A program made the position numbers and the translations under genes. The notes below the pieces were generated by a model, which searched no databases, was not told the origin of the DNA, and worked only from the letters and a program-made list of their open reading frames with translations. Shown here piece after piece: positions 23,376 through 35,164 of a stretch of 64,000 bases of DNA. This stretch comes from Siphonodentalium dalli. Its lineage: Eukaryota > Mollusca > Scaphopoda > Gadilida > Siphonodentaliidae. The stretch covers positions 159,338,875 to 159,402,874 of the forward strand of contig CP136062.1 in the NCBI GenBank assembly GCA_032622095.1. The letters are read 5' to 3'. The first letter of the stretch is position 1. Each line of letters begins with the position of its first letter.

Positions 23376-24235
23376 TACCTCAAATGAACAGTTCTGTCAC
23401 ATCCCAACTAATTATAGTTATATAGTTGAATTTGACTGTACGAAATCCACATTTTCATATTTCACATTCATATTATATTGAACACTTATTTCGTTATATC
23501 GATAATTATAATATGAACTGACATAATCCATCATCATGGACTATACAGTTGTGTTTTTATACAAAACCGTGTAACTTATGTGCGTTTCCTTGCCCACACT
23601 GTTTAGGCCTAATTTCACGAACATTCAGCATTAACAAGAGATGTTGTCAAATTTGAGCTTATATGGTCTCTTTTTACAACTATAAATCAATAGGTCCCCA
23701 GACAAAAAAAATGACGCCATCCCAATATAGGATTAAGCTAAGTAACAATGGAGAGGAGTCGAATTGTGTGCTGCCGACTTGTCAGTGTGATGTAAGGAGT
23801 AAGAACTAGGCCTGCGCCAAAATCACCAATTAATTAACTCACAATGAATTATACACACTGCGTTGTCTCACTATTATCAAATATTTCTTTATATCTAAAT
23901 CTTATTTCGATATAACGATATCTTATTTCGTTATAACGAAATATTATTTGATATCATACCTCGAAATCTTATTTCATTATAACGAAATAAAAAAAAAATT
24001 CACTTGGCACCTCCCTGCGAGATTCAGACCTAATTTACTGGACGAAAAATTTGTAAGTTTAGCTATAAACTGGGGACGAGTAGAGATTCATGACATGATC
24101 TATATATTGTTCCAGGACTTGCTGCACTATAGAGCCACCATCAATACCCACATGTATATACAATAATGCGATCAACTAATCAATCACTCTAACAATAACC
24201 TGCCCCCCCCCCCCCCCCCTCCAGCATATACTCAC

Positions 24236-24400
24236 CATTATATGCAATAACGCCGATCAACCAATCCAGCATCTCTCGGTTCTTAACCTCGAACAGATGA
24301 CCTCGTTCACATTCACACAGGATCTTGCTCTGGCGCCATGTTTGCTTATACTTGATCCCAATTCTGTACCACACATCAAACCGACTGTTGTGAGTATAAT
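24236..24400 (-). CDS. C-type lectin-like domain, first half (exon)
   Basis: Bounded by GTCTTTACAG and AATG|GTGAGT. It encodes 54 residues including RFDVWYRIGIKYKQTW, RQSKILCECERGHLFEV and NREMLDWLIGVIAYN plus a split Gly. The pattern YRIG..Y..TW..SK..C....GHL..V.N.EM.D.L is the beta1-alpha1-alpha2 part of a C-type lectin-like fold, with the first conserved cysteine. The one-base overhang joins in frame to the exon at 18.37-18.60 kb, giving a complete domain across a 5.6-kb intron that holds the LINE. The preceding exon, which must end with one codon base, was not identified. Just downstream is a degenerate partial repeat of the exon's own end. Confidence 0.72.
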
Positions 24401-24649
24401 CTGTAAAGACAATGGATGTAATACAATATGTAAAGCGTGTGTGATAAGCAAAACACTCAACACCGGTGGCACTTATTCGGAAGTTAGTCCGCCGTGGATC
24501 GCCAGGTTTGACGGTGATTTTTATTTTGGCGGTGAACATGCATGGAGCGGCTTAACCCTTTCATGACTCGAGCTTCCTGAAATTTGGTGAAAACCCTGTT
24601 CCAATGCGTCCACAGAGAGCCTCGCATATATAAGAGAATTTATTATCCA

Positions 24650-26226
24650 CCCCTTAACTAACACTATTTCTGATTGGGCAAAAGCCGCCAAGCGATAATC
24701 CGGGAACAAGTCATATTGGACTCCCGAATGTCATATTGGACTCCCAAGTGTGCAATATGACTTTTTTATCGGGACTCTGTGACGTCACAAATTAACCCTA
24801 TTGCGAAATGAATTGGTAAATTGTGATGCGCGCGCTGGTAGATTTAGCAGACGTTTCACTTCGGCATTGAGTTTTTTTTTTCATTTCCGTGTTTATTGTT
24901 CCAAATCATGCTTTTTTGATGATCAAATACGGGCTTTTATAGAGAATTAAGTTTTATTAAGAGCCGACAAATACCAAAAATAACCACTAAAGTGTTATTC
25001 CCAAAATTTGGATGAACATACAGATGTATAATAACAATGTCATTATACAATGTTGTGTACAGTATGAGTTTTTCTTGTACTCGTCCAGGTTGTGGTGAAA
25101 AGTCATATTGGATACGACACTGCGTGTCTCGTCCAATATGACTTTTCACAACAACCTGGACTCTTACAAGAAAAACACATACTGTACAAAACATTGTATA
25201 ATAACTTTATAGCATTGGCATTTGGCATAACAATATTTACCTTGACCTTGTAAGTCAGTGCATTCTCTTATACATGCGAGGCTCCCTATAGTCGGAAATG
25301 GTAACGCCCTCAAGATCATGTTATTAGGCATTTAGTATCCATCCCTTAACTAACACTATTTCTGATTGGGCGAAAGCCGTCACATGCTAATCCGGGGAAA
25401 AGTCATATTGGACTGCCGAAAATCATAATGGAGTCCGGGTGACATCATTTGGATAAACATACGGATGGATAATAACAATGTCATTATACAATGTTGTGTA
25501 CAGTATGTGTTTTTCTTGTACTTGTCCAGGTTGTGGTGAAAAGTCATATTGGACTCGACGCTACGCGTATGCGTCTCGTGTCCAATATGTCTTTTCATCA
25601 CAACCTGGACGAGTACAAGAAAAACACATACTGTACACAACATTGTATAACAACTTTATATCACTGTATGTGAAGGTTCCAAGCTCCAATATATTTTATA
25701 TTATAAAATTATTATACAATGTTGTGTATAGTATGTGTTTCTTGTACTCGTCCAAGTTGTAGTGAAAGCCATATTGGACGAGACGCTACGAGTATGTGTC
25801 TCGTGTCCAATATGACTTTTCACAATAACCTGGACGAGTACAAGAAAGCACATAATGTACACAACATTTTGTATAAAGTTATTATTCAATGTTGTGTACA
25901 GTATGTGTTTTTCTTGTACGAGTCCAGGTTGTTGTGAACAGTCATATTACTTTCCATCACAACCTGGATGAGTACAAGAAAACACGTATATACTATACAC
26001 AACTTTGTATAATGACATTTTTGTTATCCATCTTGCGTTTTGATTAGAATTACCATCTTGCGTTTTGATTAGAATTACTCAGTCCATGTGACTTTCGGGA
26101 CTCCTGTGATGTCATGTAGTATATGCTTGACACTTTCGGAGTCCAGTATTGTATAATACTTTTCTCGAATTATCATGTGACGGCTTTTGCTCAATGAGAA
26201 GTAGTGTAAAGGGATGGATAATAAAA
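24650..26226. mobile_element. Inverted-repeat element with a cluster of CATATTGGAC palindromes
   Basis: The left end TTATTATCCACCCCTTAACT is matched by the inverse TTATTATCCATCCCTTTACA at the right, each followed by GATTGGGCAAAAGCCG-like sequence. Inside lie four palindromes of about 130-180 bases made of ACAATGTTGTGTACAGTATG, TTTTTCTTGTACTCGTCCAG and AAGTCATATTGGAC with their inverses, plus a second copy of the left end near 25.34 kb. It is inserted into a TTAA-family hairpin element. No protein is encoded. Confidence 0.65.
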
Positions 26227-28017
26227 TACATTATTAAGACACAAATATTAACTAAGAAATATATTACCTGCACTGTTTTTTGCAATGTTATAACCTTATA
26301 GAATTCACTGTCACACCATCAAACATGTCCCAGGTTTTGAAGTAGTTGAGTATGATATCTACGGGCGTAGCTGGAGTAGAGATTCATGGCATGATCTAGG
26401 GAGTGAGACACCCTGTCGCCACGTGCCTGATAACAGGTCCATGTGCTATGATACAGTAAAAGTACGTTTAGCCTACTGCTAATACAAGTAGATCGTAAGA
26501 TCGCACCGAATCTAGTGACCACAATTCCTCGCTATGTCCAGTTACCAAAAACGAACGGCACCGTTTTGCAGCATTTTACATTCTACGAGGTAAGTTAAGT
26601 GTTTGTCTTCTAGCGTAAACAAGGCACGTATTTGCCTTCTACTTTAACATGAAAGCGTCCGCCTGCAGAGACAAGTTTATGTCTTCGTGGTGGCGAAGAG
26701 CCAACGACTGCCAGTGCGCAAACCAAACTAAACGCAAAATAAAAAAAAATTCACCGAGACAAGCCAGGATTCAAAAGTCGCACCAATCCTGATCGATCGT
26801 GGTGTAAATTACGGATTATCGACATCGTATATTATCGACCACAGATTCTGAACGCATGACTGATCAGAGCGAAATCACAACGTTAGTGCGGCACCGACTT
26901 GTACATAGTGTCATCTGGCCGATAATACAGAGAACACACAAAACAGGTACGCAAATACCGAGTACGTTTTAATCACATTTACTCCATCACCTACGACATG
27001 AACAAATACGCTTGCCAATACGCACCTTAAGAGGGCGTGAACATTGTCTTGTCTTGACTTGTTCAAACAATTAAAGGCCCACTTAGTTTTCGAAACCCCA
27101 GATCACATTATATACAACATATTCCATATTATATTTGAATGAGGAAGCTCCAAAATATTGTATTATCCACTTATCCGGTCGAATAAACTGTGAACATGTT
27201 GTTTTTGTCAAGGTACCGACGTGTGTTCTGTGCTTAATTTCTATCTGGTCTGTACTGCCAGTCTATTATTCTCAATGGGAGGAGAATAACTATATATCTT
27301 GGTTGTGAAATATTATGCATTCTGGGTAAATAACGGGTAATTCTTGGTGTGAATCTGAGAATTTCTGTCACTTGGTGGACACTCCTATGCCACAGCTGTT
27401 CCGTATTCCGGCAGAATGTATATATTTTGGTTCCTCTTCCAAATGGTATACAATATGGTATATCTTGTATATAATGTGATATGGGCATTCGAAAATTAAG
27501 AGGTTGAAAATATTAGTTTCTTTTTTATCCCTTTCGTACCAATAACTGCTAGAATACTTAATAATTTCACACAACAGTCCAATCACCAAGTAGTTTATTG
27601 TCTTGGCTCTATGAGAGGATGCTTCATTTGTATCATAAAGTTAAGTTAACGTTATAATTGTATATTTACATACTAAGTGTGATTATCACTAAATCCAGTA
27701 TTCTGATTGGTCGGCGCCCACGTGGCTAGTTGCAATTATTTCTCGGTGAACGCGCAACAGCTCATAACTGCAGCCTCATAATTACATCGACGCGTCATAG
27801 GTTTGGGAAAGACGAAAGCGTAATGTTTTGGACTCGCGCAGGATTGACTTAATAAATCATCGGGTTTCAATATAAAGAGAAATTGTTCTTGTCAACTTTT
27901 GCCAAGGGTGCTATGGAGTATTTTGGGCTGGTTTTGTCATGATACACTTTTCGATTTAAATACATTTACAAAAGTGGCTTTTTCGCTAAATGTATATAAA
28001 TATAAGGATTAACTGTC
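26227..28017. other. No secure gene; promoter-like stretch near 27.7-28.0 kb
   Basis: On the - strand near 26.32-26.43 kb there is a short frame with DHAMNLYSSYARR. A related DHVMNLYSS frame lies at 24.1 kb, hinting at an old exon or repeat. The 27.70-27.85 kb part is relatively CpG-rich, with ATTGG and GGCGCCCACGTGG motifs, and may be a promoter for the short candidate exon that follows. Confidence 0.3.
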
Positions 28018-28050
28018 ATGTGGACTGTTTTATGGAGATGTAACCTTGAG
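28018..28050 (+). CDS. Possible first coding exon of an unrecognised gene
   Basis: An ATG opens MWTVLWRCNLE and runs into a good donor GAG|GTAAGTGG in phase 0. The CpG-rich, CACGTG-containing stretch upstream would serve as promoter. The next frame in phase begins at 28758. The duplicated copy keeps this exon (near 58.21 kb) but loses the next one. Very short, so evidence is thin. Confidence 0.2.
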
Positions 28051-28757
28051 GTAAGTGGTCATAACTTGTGTAAAACCATAATATAACATCATACCCCCAT
28101 ATATTATAATGAAGAATAAAGCAGTCACAAATATTCCAGCCCAATGAAAACAAATGTTGATATGCAGTGTGGTCCACTCAAGAAGGGAACAATCAACTGG
28201 AATTAGGCCATAGTGTTAAGAGATATGGTGGTCAGCTTTAACGTGGTTATGAAACCATGACCCAGAACTCATCACAGCCCTATTGTTCACTGATCAACAG
28301 GCATGGCATGAACATTCTCAAATATAGCACATTATTTATGGGTAGTTGCCATTCTAATCCAAAATAACCATTAAATTTCATGAATCAAGAAAAACTAAGT
28401 CTCCTCTCGTGATCTTCAGGTATCATAGCATGGATATATGAACTGCACTTTTGAAAAAAAATAATCTATTTTACAAAAGTTCTTGGTACCGGAAAACAGC
28501 TTTTGAGAAAATCACCATTAGCTCAACATTATGACACAAATGAAGCTTCCTCTCATATATACAAGCCAATAAGTTATTTGGTGGTTGGATTGTTGTTGTT
28601 GAAATTACTATTTCAGCAGTAACTGTTCTCGGTAAAAAGAAAACAACATTTTCAAGCACTCAAATGATTTAAAATCCATTGTTATGTTTGCTCTTAATAA
28701 TTGTTCAGATTATTTATACAAAGAACATAATATGTGAATTTCAAGATTTTTCACAAG

Positions 28758-28973
28758 AGTGATCCAGAGAAATTCTTTTTTAAAAATGTCCTGCAAGTTG
28801 TGCACATGCCGGGATTTATGCAAAACGGCGTTTGGCCCTCAACACATTGTATAAGCTGGAGAACTGCAAACGTAGGATATTTTTCTACGGTATCCGATCC
28901 TAAAGGTTCACATGAAAGATGCATAATCACAATTAACGCTCCCAAATTACTATTTCCTTGGCTTCGGGGGTAA
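28758..28973 (+). CDS. Possible second exon of the same unrecognised gene
   Basis: After TTTTTCACAAG the frame stays open for 71 codons to a TAA, reading SDPEKFFFKNVLQVVHMPGF then MQNGVWPSTHCISWRTANVG and YFSTVSDPKG. Phase 0 agrees with the candidate exon at 28.02 kb. The antisense strand is also open, so this may be chance. No domain is recognised. Confidence 0.2.
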   Translation, partial: SDPEKFFFKNVLQVVHMPGFMQNGVWPSTHCISWRTANVGYFSTVSDPKGSHERCIITINAPKLLFPWLRG

Positions 28974-29305
28974 AAATAATTGATTTGAGTCGACGAACCC
29001 ACCTTCAAAGCTCAGAGTGATTAGATATCTATTTTTGTAATTCGTTATTTCTCGAGATGTGTAGTTATTGGCGGCCTGGTAAAAAGTCGTCAAACCGATG
29101 GTCTCGGACCAAACTGCGGATGAAGATGGATAACTCTAAAAACAAGTGGCTTTGGCGTTAGATATATTGACAATCCGGCCATATTTCGTTGAACAAATGT
29201 TGATAAATAACACGTTTTGGACAATTTTATAATATAGTTGACTCTGATTATCATTATTTTTGGGCAATTAATCGATTCTGATAACTGAAGGGGCATTTCA
29301 AAATA

Positions 29306-29334
29306 TGTTGTTGATGTTGTTGTTGTTGTTGTTG
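29306..29334. repeat. TGT microsatellite
   Basis: TGTTGTTGATGTTGTTGTTG and onward, a simple trinucleotide run with one interruption. Confidence 0.9.
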
Positions 29335-30090
29335 GAATCTGATGATATGGTGACCATCGAATCGGATTGAGTTCCTTTAAACTAAAACAGCAATTGAAAC
29401 ACTACACACAGCAGTGAAATGACATTTCAAGTCTGGATAACACGTACTTGAATGAAAGGGGTCGGTCCAAAAGTAAACATATAAATGCGCGCTCATATCG
29501 ACTTTTATGATAAATTAAATAGTATGCATCAGTTGCTAACATGATGTCGATTTTAGCATTTCCCATTTGGAGCGTTCCGTCGGCAACTCAACAAGACAAC
29601 TGTTTACTTACTTTTAATCCCATCGCCAATATATGTAGTCATTTGTTATCAGATGATGGCTACGCTAATCCAACGGATACACCCACAATAGGAAAATACA
29701 CACAAAAATGGGACATCCTGTTTTTGCAAAAATATTCCACTTTCACCACACATCGATCAAGCCACTCTTTTGTATTGGATATCCGTTCACGTATGAATTG
29801 TTGGCAAGGAACGCACTGACAAGTTTACAAAAGAAAATATTTGAAATGGACCAAAAGGTGTATGACAGTGTCTTCTAGCGTGTTTCTGTGTGTCCAATTT
29901 TTTTTTATTGTGAGAATATTTATAGGAAAAATTCAAACACTTGATTAATAGCCAAAAACAATGTCTTATCTGTATAAACGGACATGACCCCAAAATTATA
30001 TATACATAATTTGGTAAGATGCATTTCAAAACATACATTGGATTAAGTTTTTCGAACAAATACGTCGATATAGCGCTGAAAATACGTGTT
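29335..30090. other. No secure gene
   Basis: A + strand frame of 92 codons (29541-29819) starts MMSILAFPIWSVPSATQQDN. It has no flanking splice sites of note and no recognisable domain, and the opposite strand is also partly open. Confidence 0.3.
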
Positions 30091-30097
30091 TTGCGAA

Positions 30098-30276
30098 AAC
30101 CCTTATATATGCGAGTCACCCACATGGCGCCTCGTATATATAAGAGAATGCATTGCCTTGATATTGTAAGCCTGTGCATTCTCTTATATATGCAAGGCTC
30201 CCCATGGGAGACTCGCATATATTATAGAATACACTGGCACAGCTGGGTCTTTAATGTCCCGTCATGAAAGGGTTAA
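30098..30276. repeat. TTAA-family hairpin element, partial
   Basis: One and a half hairpins (CTTATATATGCGAGTCACCC; CATTCTCTTATATATGCAAG) and the right end CCCGTCATGAAAGGGTTAA. The left terminus is lost. Confidence 0.7.
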
Positions 30277-30380
30277 AGAAACAGTGTATTAAACGGAAAT
30301 GGATCGTTAGAACCCGAAATTATGTATACATGTATATATGTACATATTGGGTGGGAGGTATTGGGAGAGGTTTATGGTCA

Positions 30381-30700
30381 CTCTTTAAAATCACTTATTC
30401 GAGAGGAAAAAAACGCTCTTTAAAAAAAGGTTGTTTACATTATTTTTATATTTCTGAATATCTCCGTTAATGGTGAAATAAATACAGGTTTGGGGTAGCT
30501 CTTTAAAACTAATTCTTCGAGAGAGAAAAAACGCTATAAAAACGCTCTTTCAATTAAACATGTTTTTATTTCTGAATATCTCCGTTACATATTTAGTCAA
30601 TATAAACTAAGTATTTAAAAATAACTTCTTCAGATGAAAACAAAAACGTTCTTTAAAAAAACGTTTTTTTTCATTTCTGAATATCTCAGTTATTTATTCG
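30381..30700. repeat. Three-unit tandem repeat of about 105 bases
   Basis: Each unit has CTCTTTAAAA, a TTCGAGAG- or TTCAGATG-like core, AAAAACGCTCTTT and TATTTCTGAATATCTCCGTT. The units are diverged and the array is AT-rich. Confidence 0.65.
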
Positions 30701-31151
30701 ATATAACCATTATGCTGTACCCGTGGCATGTTCAGTATTATTAAGGTTTATACAATATAACATAAGCCAATTACGTCGCATGTTACACTCTGTGAGTATT
30801 ATCAAAATATTCAAATTGACGTGCTATGTCACATTTGAGCGACAAAAACGTGTTTTAAAGTAAACAAAACAAAACAATTTGAGTATGTTAGTCATTGTCA
30901 AAGCACAGACGTGGTTCAACCAATGTTAGATCTTAGTAAACGAAATGGTGTGTTGAAAAGATGTTTTTATCGTAGCGGAATGACGGTTTTTTTTTTTGGA
31001 TCAAATTTCGTCTTTCTGAAATTATATTTATGACAACTTAAGACTTTCGATGAAATATTATGGAATTTATCTGGATTTGTTGACGAATATCTCTGGAATT
31101 ATATGTCCGATCGGGACGGTTTTCTTTCTACGCGTAGAGTAGCCTCTTGTA

Positions 31152-33360
31152 CGGTGGCTGGATGAGGACATGGGAAATTTTATTTTTATCTCGTTTAAAC
31201 GAGATAACTATCTCGTTTAAACGAGATAGCAGATGGGAAATTTAATTTTTATCTCGTTTAAACGAGATAGCAGGTGGGAAATTTAATTTTTATCTCGTTT
31301 AAACGAGATAACTTATCTTGTTTAAACGAGATAGCAGGTGGGAAATTTAATTTTTATCTCGTTTAAACGAGATAACTTATCTCGTTTAAACGAGATAGCA
31401 GGTGGGAAATTTAATTTTTATCTCGTTTAAACGAGATAACTTATCTCGTTTAAACGAGATAGTTATAATACAACAGTTACTAGTGGCCAGTCCAGACGGT
31501 TGCACCGGGAATGTATAGGGAACTTCTTGTACCCACCCACCACCCCATCCCGCCACCCATAGTATCTTATGCGCCGCAGGCGCTCGTATATAGGTAGTAC
31601 CCACCCACCACCCCATCCCACCACCCATAGTATCTTATGCGCTCGTATATAGGTGGTACCCAAACACCACCCAATCCCATCACCCATACACTCTTATGAC
31701 TAATGTGTAGGTTTTCTACCCTGCTACACAATCATTATTCATTTTTTGATCTTAAACATATTTGTGTAGTATATGTGTAGTTTTATGAAAGTACACACAT
31801 TGTGTAACAATTGTTACACAATAAATTGGTAAATTTCTACACATTTGTACACACTGGTGTGCATAAAATCAACACATATCCCTTACACATTTTGTGTAGA
31901 TTCTTACACATATAGATCGTAGACAAGAATGTAAGTTCAGTATTCCGAACTGTGGGTATATATCATTGATGACATATTGAGATTTATACGTTAAAACTTT
32001 CATGGCGTACAATGGTACGTAATATTTAGCTCCGTCGTGTGTGGGTTTTCGTTTTAATTGAACAAACCAGGGTCGTGGCGTGGTTGCATAATATTAGTAT
32101 TACCGTATTACAACAATCATATAAACGAGTCTAACAGCAGTATTCGCCATGAAAGTTTTAACAACTAAATCCTGATATATCATTAATACTATACCCACAA
32201 GTCGGAATTCTGAACTTACATTCCTTGTCTACGATCGCTGTAGATTGTATTCCAAAAAATATACTCAAACAATATGGCCGTCATGTAGCAGACTATGAAA
32301 CTGAAGGCAGCACAATGCGCATGCTCTACATTCTTACACAATTGTGTGTAACAAAATATACACATTATGTGTAAACGGCCCTCGGTCAATGTATATGTGT
32401 ATGTAAAACTACACATTGCTATGTGTAATCGTTTCTACACATTAGTTATAATAGTGTAGTATATTGTGCGCCGCAGGCGCTCGTATATAGGTAGTTACCA
32501 ACCCACCACCCCATCCCGCCACCCATAGTATCTTATGCGCCGCAGGCGCTCGTGTATAGGTAGTTACCCACCCACCACCCCATCCCATCACTATGGGTGA
32601 CGTGATGGGATGGTGGGTGGGTACAACCTATATACGAGCGCCTGCGGCGCATTGGATACTATGGGTGATGGCATGGGGTGGTGGGTGGGTAACTATACCT
32701 ATATACGAGCGCCTGCGGCGCACAATATACTATGGGTGAAGGGTGGGTAACTACCTATATACGAGCGCCTGCGGCGATAAGATACTATGCGTGGCGGGAT
32801 GTGGTGGTGGGTGGGTAACTACCCATATACGAGCGCCTGCGGAGCACAATATACTATGGGTGATGGGATGGGGTGGTGTTTGGGTACCACCTATATACGA
32901 GCGCAACCGTCTGGACTGGCCACTAGTAACTGTTGTATTATAACTATCTCGTTTAAACGAGATAAGTTATCTCGTTTAAACGAGATAAAAATAAAATTTC
33001 CCACCTGCTATCTCGTTTAAACAAGATAAGTTATCTCGTTTAAACGAGATAAAAATAAAATTTCCCACTTGCTATATCGTTTAAACAAGATAAGTTATCT
33101 CGTTTAAACGAGATAAAAATAAACTTTCCCATCACTTATCTCGTTTAAACGAGATAAGTTATCTCGTTTAAACGAGATAAAGATAAAATTTCCCACCTGC
33201 TATCTCGTTTAAACAAAATAAGTTATCTCGTTTAAACGAGATAAAAATAAAATTTCCCATCACTTATCTCGTTTAAACGAGATAAAAATAAAATTTCCCA
33301 TCTGCTGTCTCGTTTAAACGAGATAAAAATAAAATTTCCCATGTCCTCATCCAGCCACCG
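31152..33360. mobile_element. 2.2-kb foldback element built of TATCTCGTTTAAACGAGATA palindromes
   Basis: Both ends are CGGTGGCTGGATGAGGACAT in inverse orientation. CTCTTGT is found just outside each end and may be the target duplication, though it is offset by two bases on the right. The arms contain about twenty copies, some mutated, of a 20-base perfect palindrome with a GTTTAAAC core, separated by GGTGGGAAATTTAATTTT. Next inward on both sides come CTAGTGGCCAGTCCAGACGG and several units with GGCGCTCGTATATAGGTAG and CCACCACCCCATCCC. A separate palindromic element occupies the centre. No protein is encoded, so it belongs to the foldback/MITE type. Confidence 0.82.
31699..32446. mobile_element. 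Palindromic element nested in the centre of the foldback element
   Basis: ACTAATGTGTAG at the left is mirrored at the right. Inner arms such as GATCGTAGACAAGAATGTAA pair with a diverged inverse across a loop of about 140 bases near 32.08 kb. Many TTACACA/TGTGTAA phrases lie near both ends. Target duplication is unclear. Confidence 0.6.
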
Positions 33361-33941
33361 GTCTCTTGTGATTGATGAATGATGACAAATAGTGAATAAT
33401 ATTTTATTTTTTTAAAGGAAACTTTTATCCCGAAGCTATTATTTTTAGAAGCTGTGTCCCTTTCCCAATATTTAATTATCTATAATAAAACATTCCTACC
33501 CCCCCCCCCCCCCCCCCCCACCCCCTGTGAATATATATGCAATAAATCATAAATTCAATTTAATTATGATTACCATGTTTTTTGCACGAGTGCGTTTTCA
33601 CTAATCCATGACTCAACTTAACTCATTTGTTGCTTATATAATGTTGAGTATAAAAGGAGATGGTCCAATAAATGACCGGATTTAGTGTGTAGTAATTGTT
33701 AACTTTTTTCTCAGGGCTGGTCAAACAGTAAATATTCTGGTTTAATCTGGTCGTTCTCTTTATATACGCACATGACTCAATTGAAGCTACAAATTATGTC
33801 TACGTATGGACAACGTATAACAATGTAGGTGGAAAACACAATGAATAGTTGGGACAACAGACGCTCATTATTTCTACCATATCAGCAATAGACTAACACG
33901 GAACTCTCTTTTCCTTTCCATGTCGTGCAAATGGCTGTTTT
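33361..33941. other. AT-rich spacer with a long poly-C run
   Basis: Holds a poly-C run near 33.50-33.52 kb and no convincing frame. Confidence 0.5.
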
Positions 33942-34660
33942 TGTTTTTATGTGTAACCATATAAGGTAAGGGGGTGTCTGACCGGGTAGCAGAACTGTCA
34001 AGGTTAGCGACCCCACACCTAGCACACCAGAAAGACAGAGAAAAGTCAAAGTAATGTGCTGGCAGGTTGACCAGAAGGCCTTTTTGAAAGTCAACTAAAG
34101 AAAAAAGTAAAACGGCTAAGAACGCATTTGTCATAAGAATTTTACACACAATTGATACCGGTCGGTGCAAAATGTACGGTCTATATAAAGTGGTAGTATA
34201 GTCCCCCCCCCATATAGTATTATAATATATACACTGTAGGTATAATTAGAGTTAAACGCTCTCTATACTATATTGTTAAACGCTCTTTATGTGACCAAGT
34301 TAGCTATATATAGCTATGATATATGTCATCGTGAAGTATCTTTACATATTACAATCCGTATATGACTATGTTACATATAGGTGGTGGTTAAACACTTAAA
34401 CAAGATTCCGAATAATTAATTTAGATGAGTACATGGGGTAATACATCTTATTGTGAGATGTATGCATGCTGGAAAGTACTCACTAACACCAGTAAATTAT
34501 TACCTTAGGATTATGAAGCATAATATATAGGGTTAGATTATATACTTAAGATAAATGTAAGTGAGCATTATATCTCACAACAATTATTATATGGGTAGAG
34601 ATAATAATATTATATATATACACATATATATGCACGAAAAAACACACCTAGCCCTCCAGA

Positions 34661-34978
34661 ATGACAATAAAAAGTCAGAATGGTGCACTGGCTGACGGGC
34701 CTTGCGCCCTTTCCGTTTGTCAACATAAGTATAGTGAAAGAAATAACGGCTTTCAACCTATCTGTCATATAATTTCCCCACAAAATGAAGGTGGTTCACA
34801 AATGCATGGATGTCAAAAGAAAGGGGAGGTTGTCTGCTGTATGCATATTAAAGAAGATTCTAGGCTATATGTGATGATGACCAAGGTCCCAATTTCCCGC
34901 AGACAATTTGCTCCTCGTTCTGATGACATGAATTTTGAGGTGGAAGCTGGACCCTGGAGCGGTTTATTAGAATTTTGA
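34661..34978 (+). CDS. Unrecognised 105-codon frame, array unit 1
   Basis: Starts ATG, in a context preceded by TATATATA-rich DNA, and reads MTIKSQNGALADGPCALSVC, then CHIISPQNEGGSQMHGCQKK, GEVVCCMHIKEDSRLYVMMT and a final EVEAGPWSGLLEF. It is cysteine-rich, soluble-looking and intact in all three array units. That shows only that the units are recent, not that the protein is used. No domain is recognised. It overlaps an opposite-strand frame (34860-35132) at its 3' end. Confidence 0.35.
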   Translation: MTIKSQNGALADGPCALSVCQHKYSERNNGFQPICHIISPQNEGGSQMHGCQKKGEVVCCMHIKEDSRLYVMMTKVPISRRQFAPRSDDMNFEVEAGPWSGLLEF

Positions 34979-35132
34979 AAATAGTTTTTGAACGTACCCC
35001 ATCGAAATAAGATTCATTTAATGCCAAAGGTAGAATTTCTAGGTTTTTGAAAAATTCTCCCAATGAGTTAAAAAGATGCCAGAATGTTTTGATAAGAACG
35101 TCATCAGTTGCAGTTTGCTGACTATATGCCAC
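34860..35132 (-). CDS. Unrecognised 90-codon frame, array unit 1
   Basis: Reads MAYSQQTATDDVLIKTFWHL then FNSLGEFFKNLEILPLALNE and SYFDGVRSKTIFKILINRS. It is open upstream to a TGA shortly before the ATG. A unit-1/unit-2 difference close to its start (GCGCTT against GCACTT) would be silent in the upstream-extended frame. It overlaps the + strand frame antisense over about 120 bases, so at most one of the two regions is likely coding there. Confidence 0.3.
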   Translation of the reverse strand: MAYSQQTATDDVLIKTFWHLFNSLGEFFKNLEILPLALNESYFDGVRSKTIFKILINRSRVQLPPQNSCHQNEEQIVCGKLGPWSSSHIA

Positions 35133-35164
35133 GCTAAGCGCATGTCATATCATGTTTCGACCCT

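Larger units (their letters stand above)
22394..28686. repeat. Segmental duplication, copy 1
   Basis: Nearly identical to 52078-58863. It carries the mariner MITE, the first lectin-domain exon, the CATATTGGAC palindrome cluster and a promoter-like stretch near 27.7-28.05 kb. Differences from copy 2: it has the extra 72-bp tandem unit, lacks the 582-bp TTAA insertion, has a longer poly-C near 24.2 kb and about 16 extra bases near 28.43 kb. Confidence 0.92.

Noticed and set aside
31187-33325. Regularly spaced 20-bp repeats resembling a CRISPR array
   Set aside because: Repeats are perfect palindromes in a eukaryotic foldback element with identical spacers and mirrored arms.
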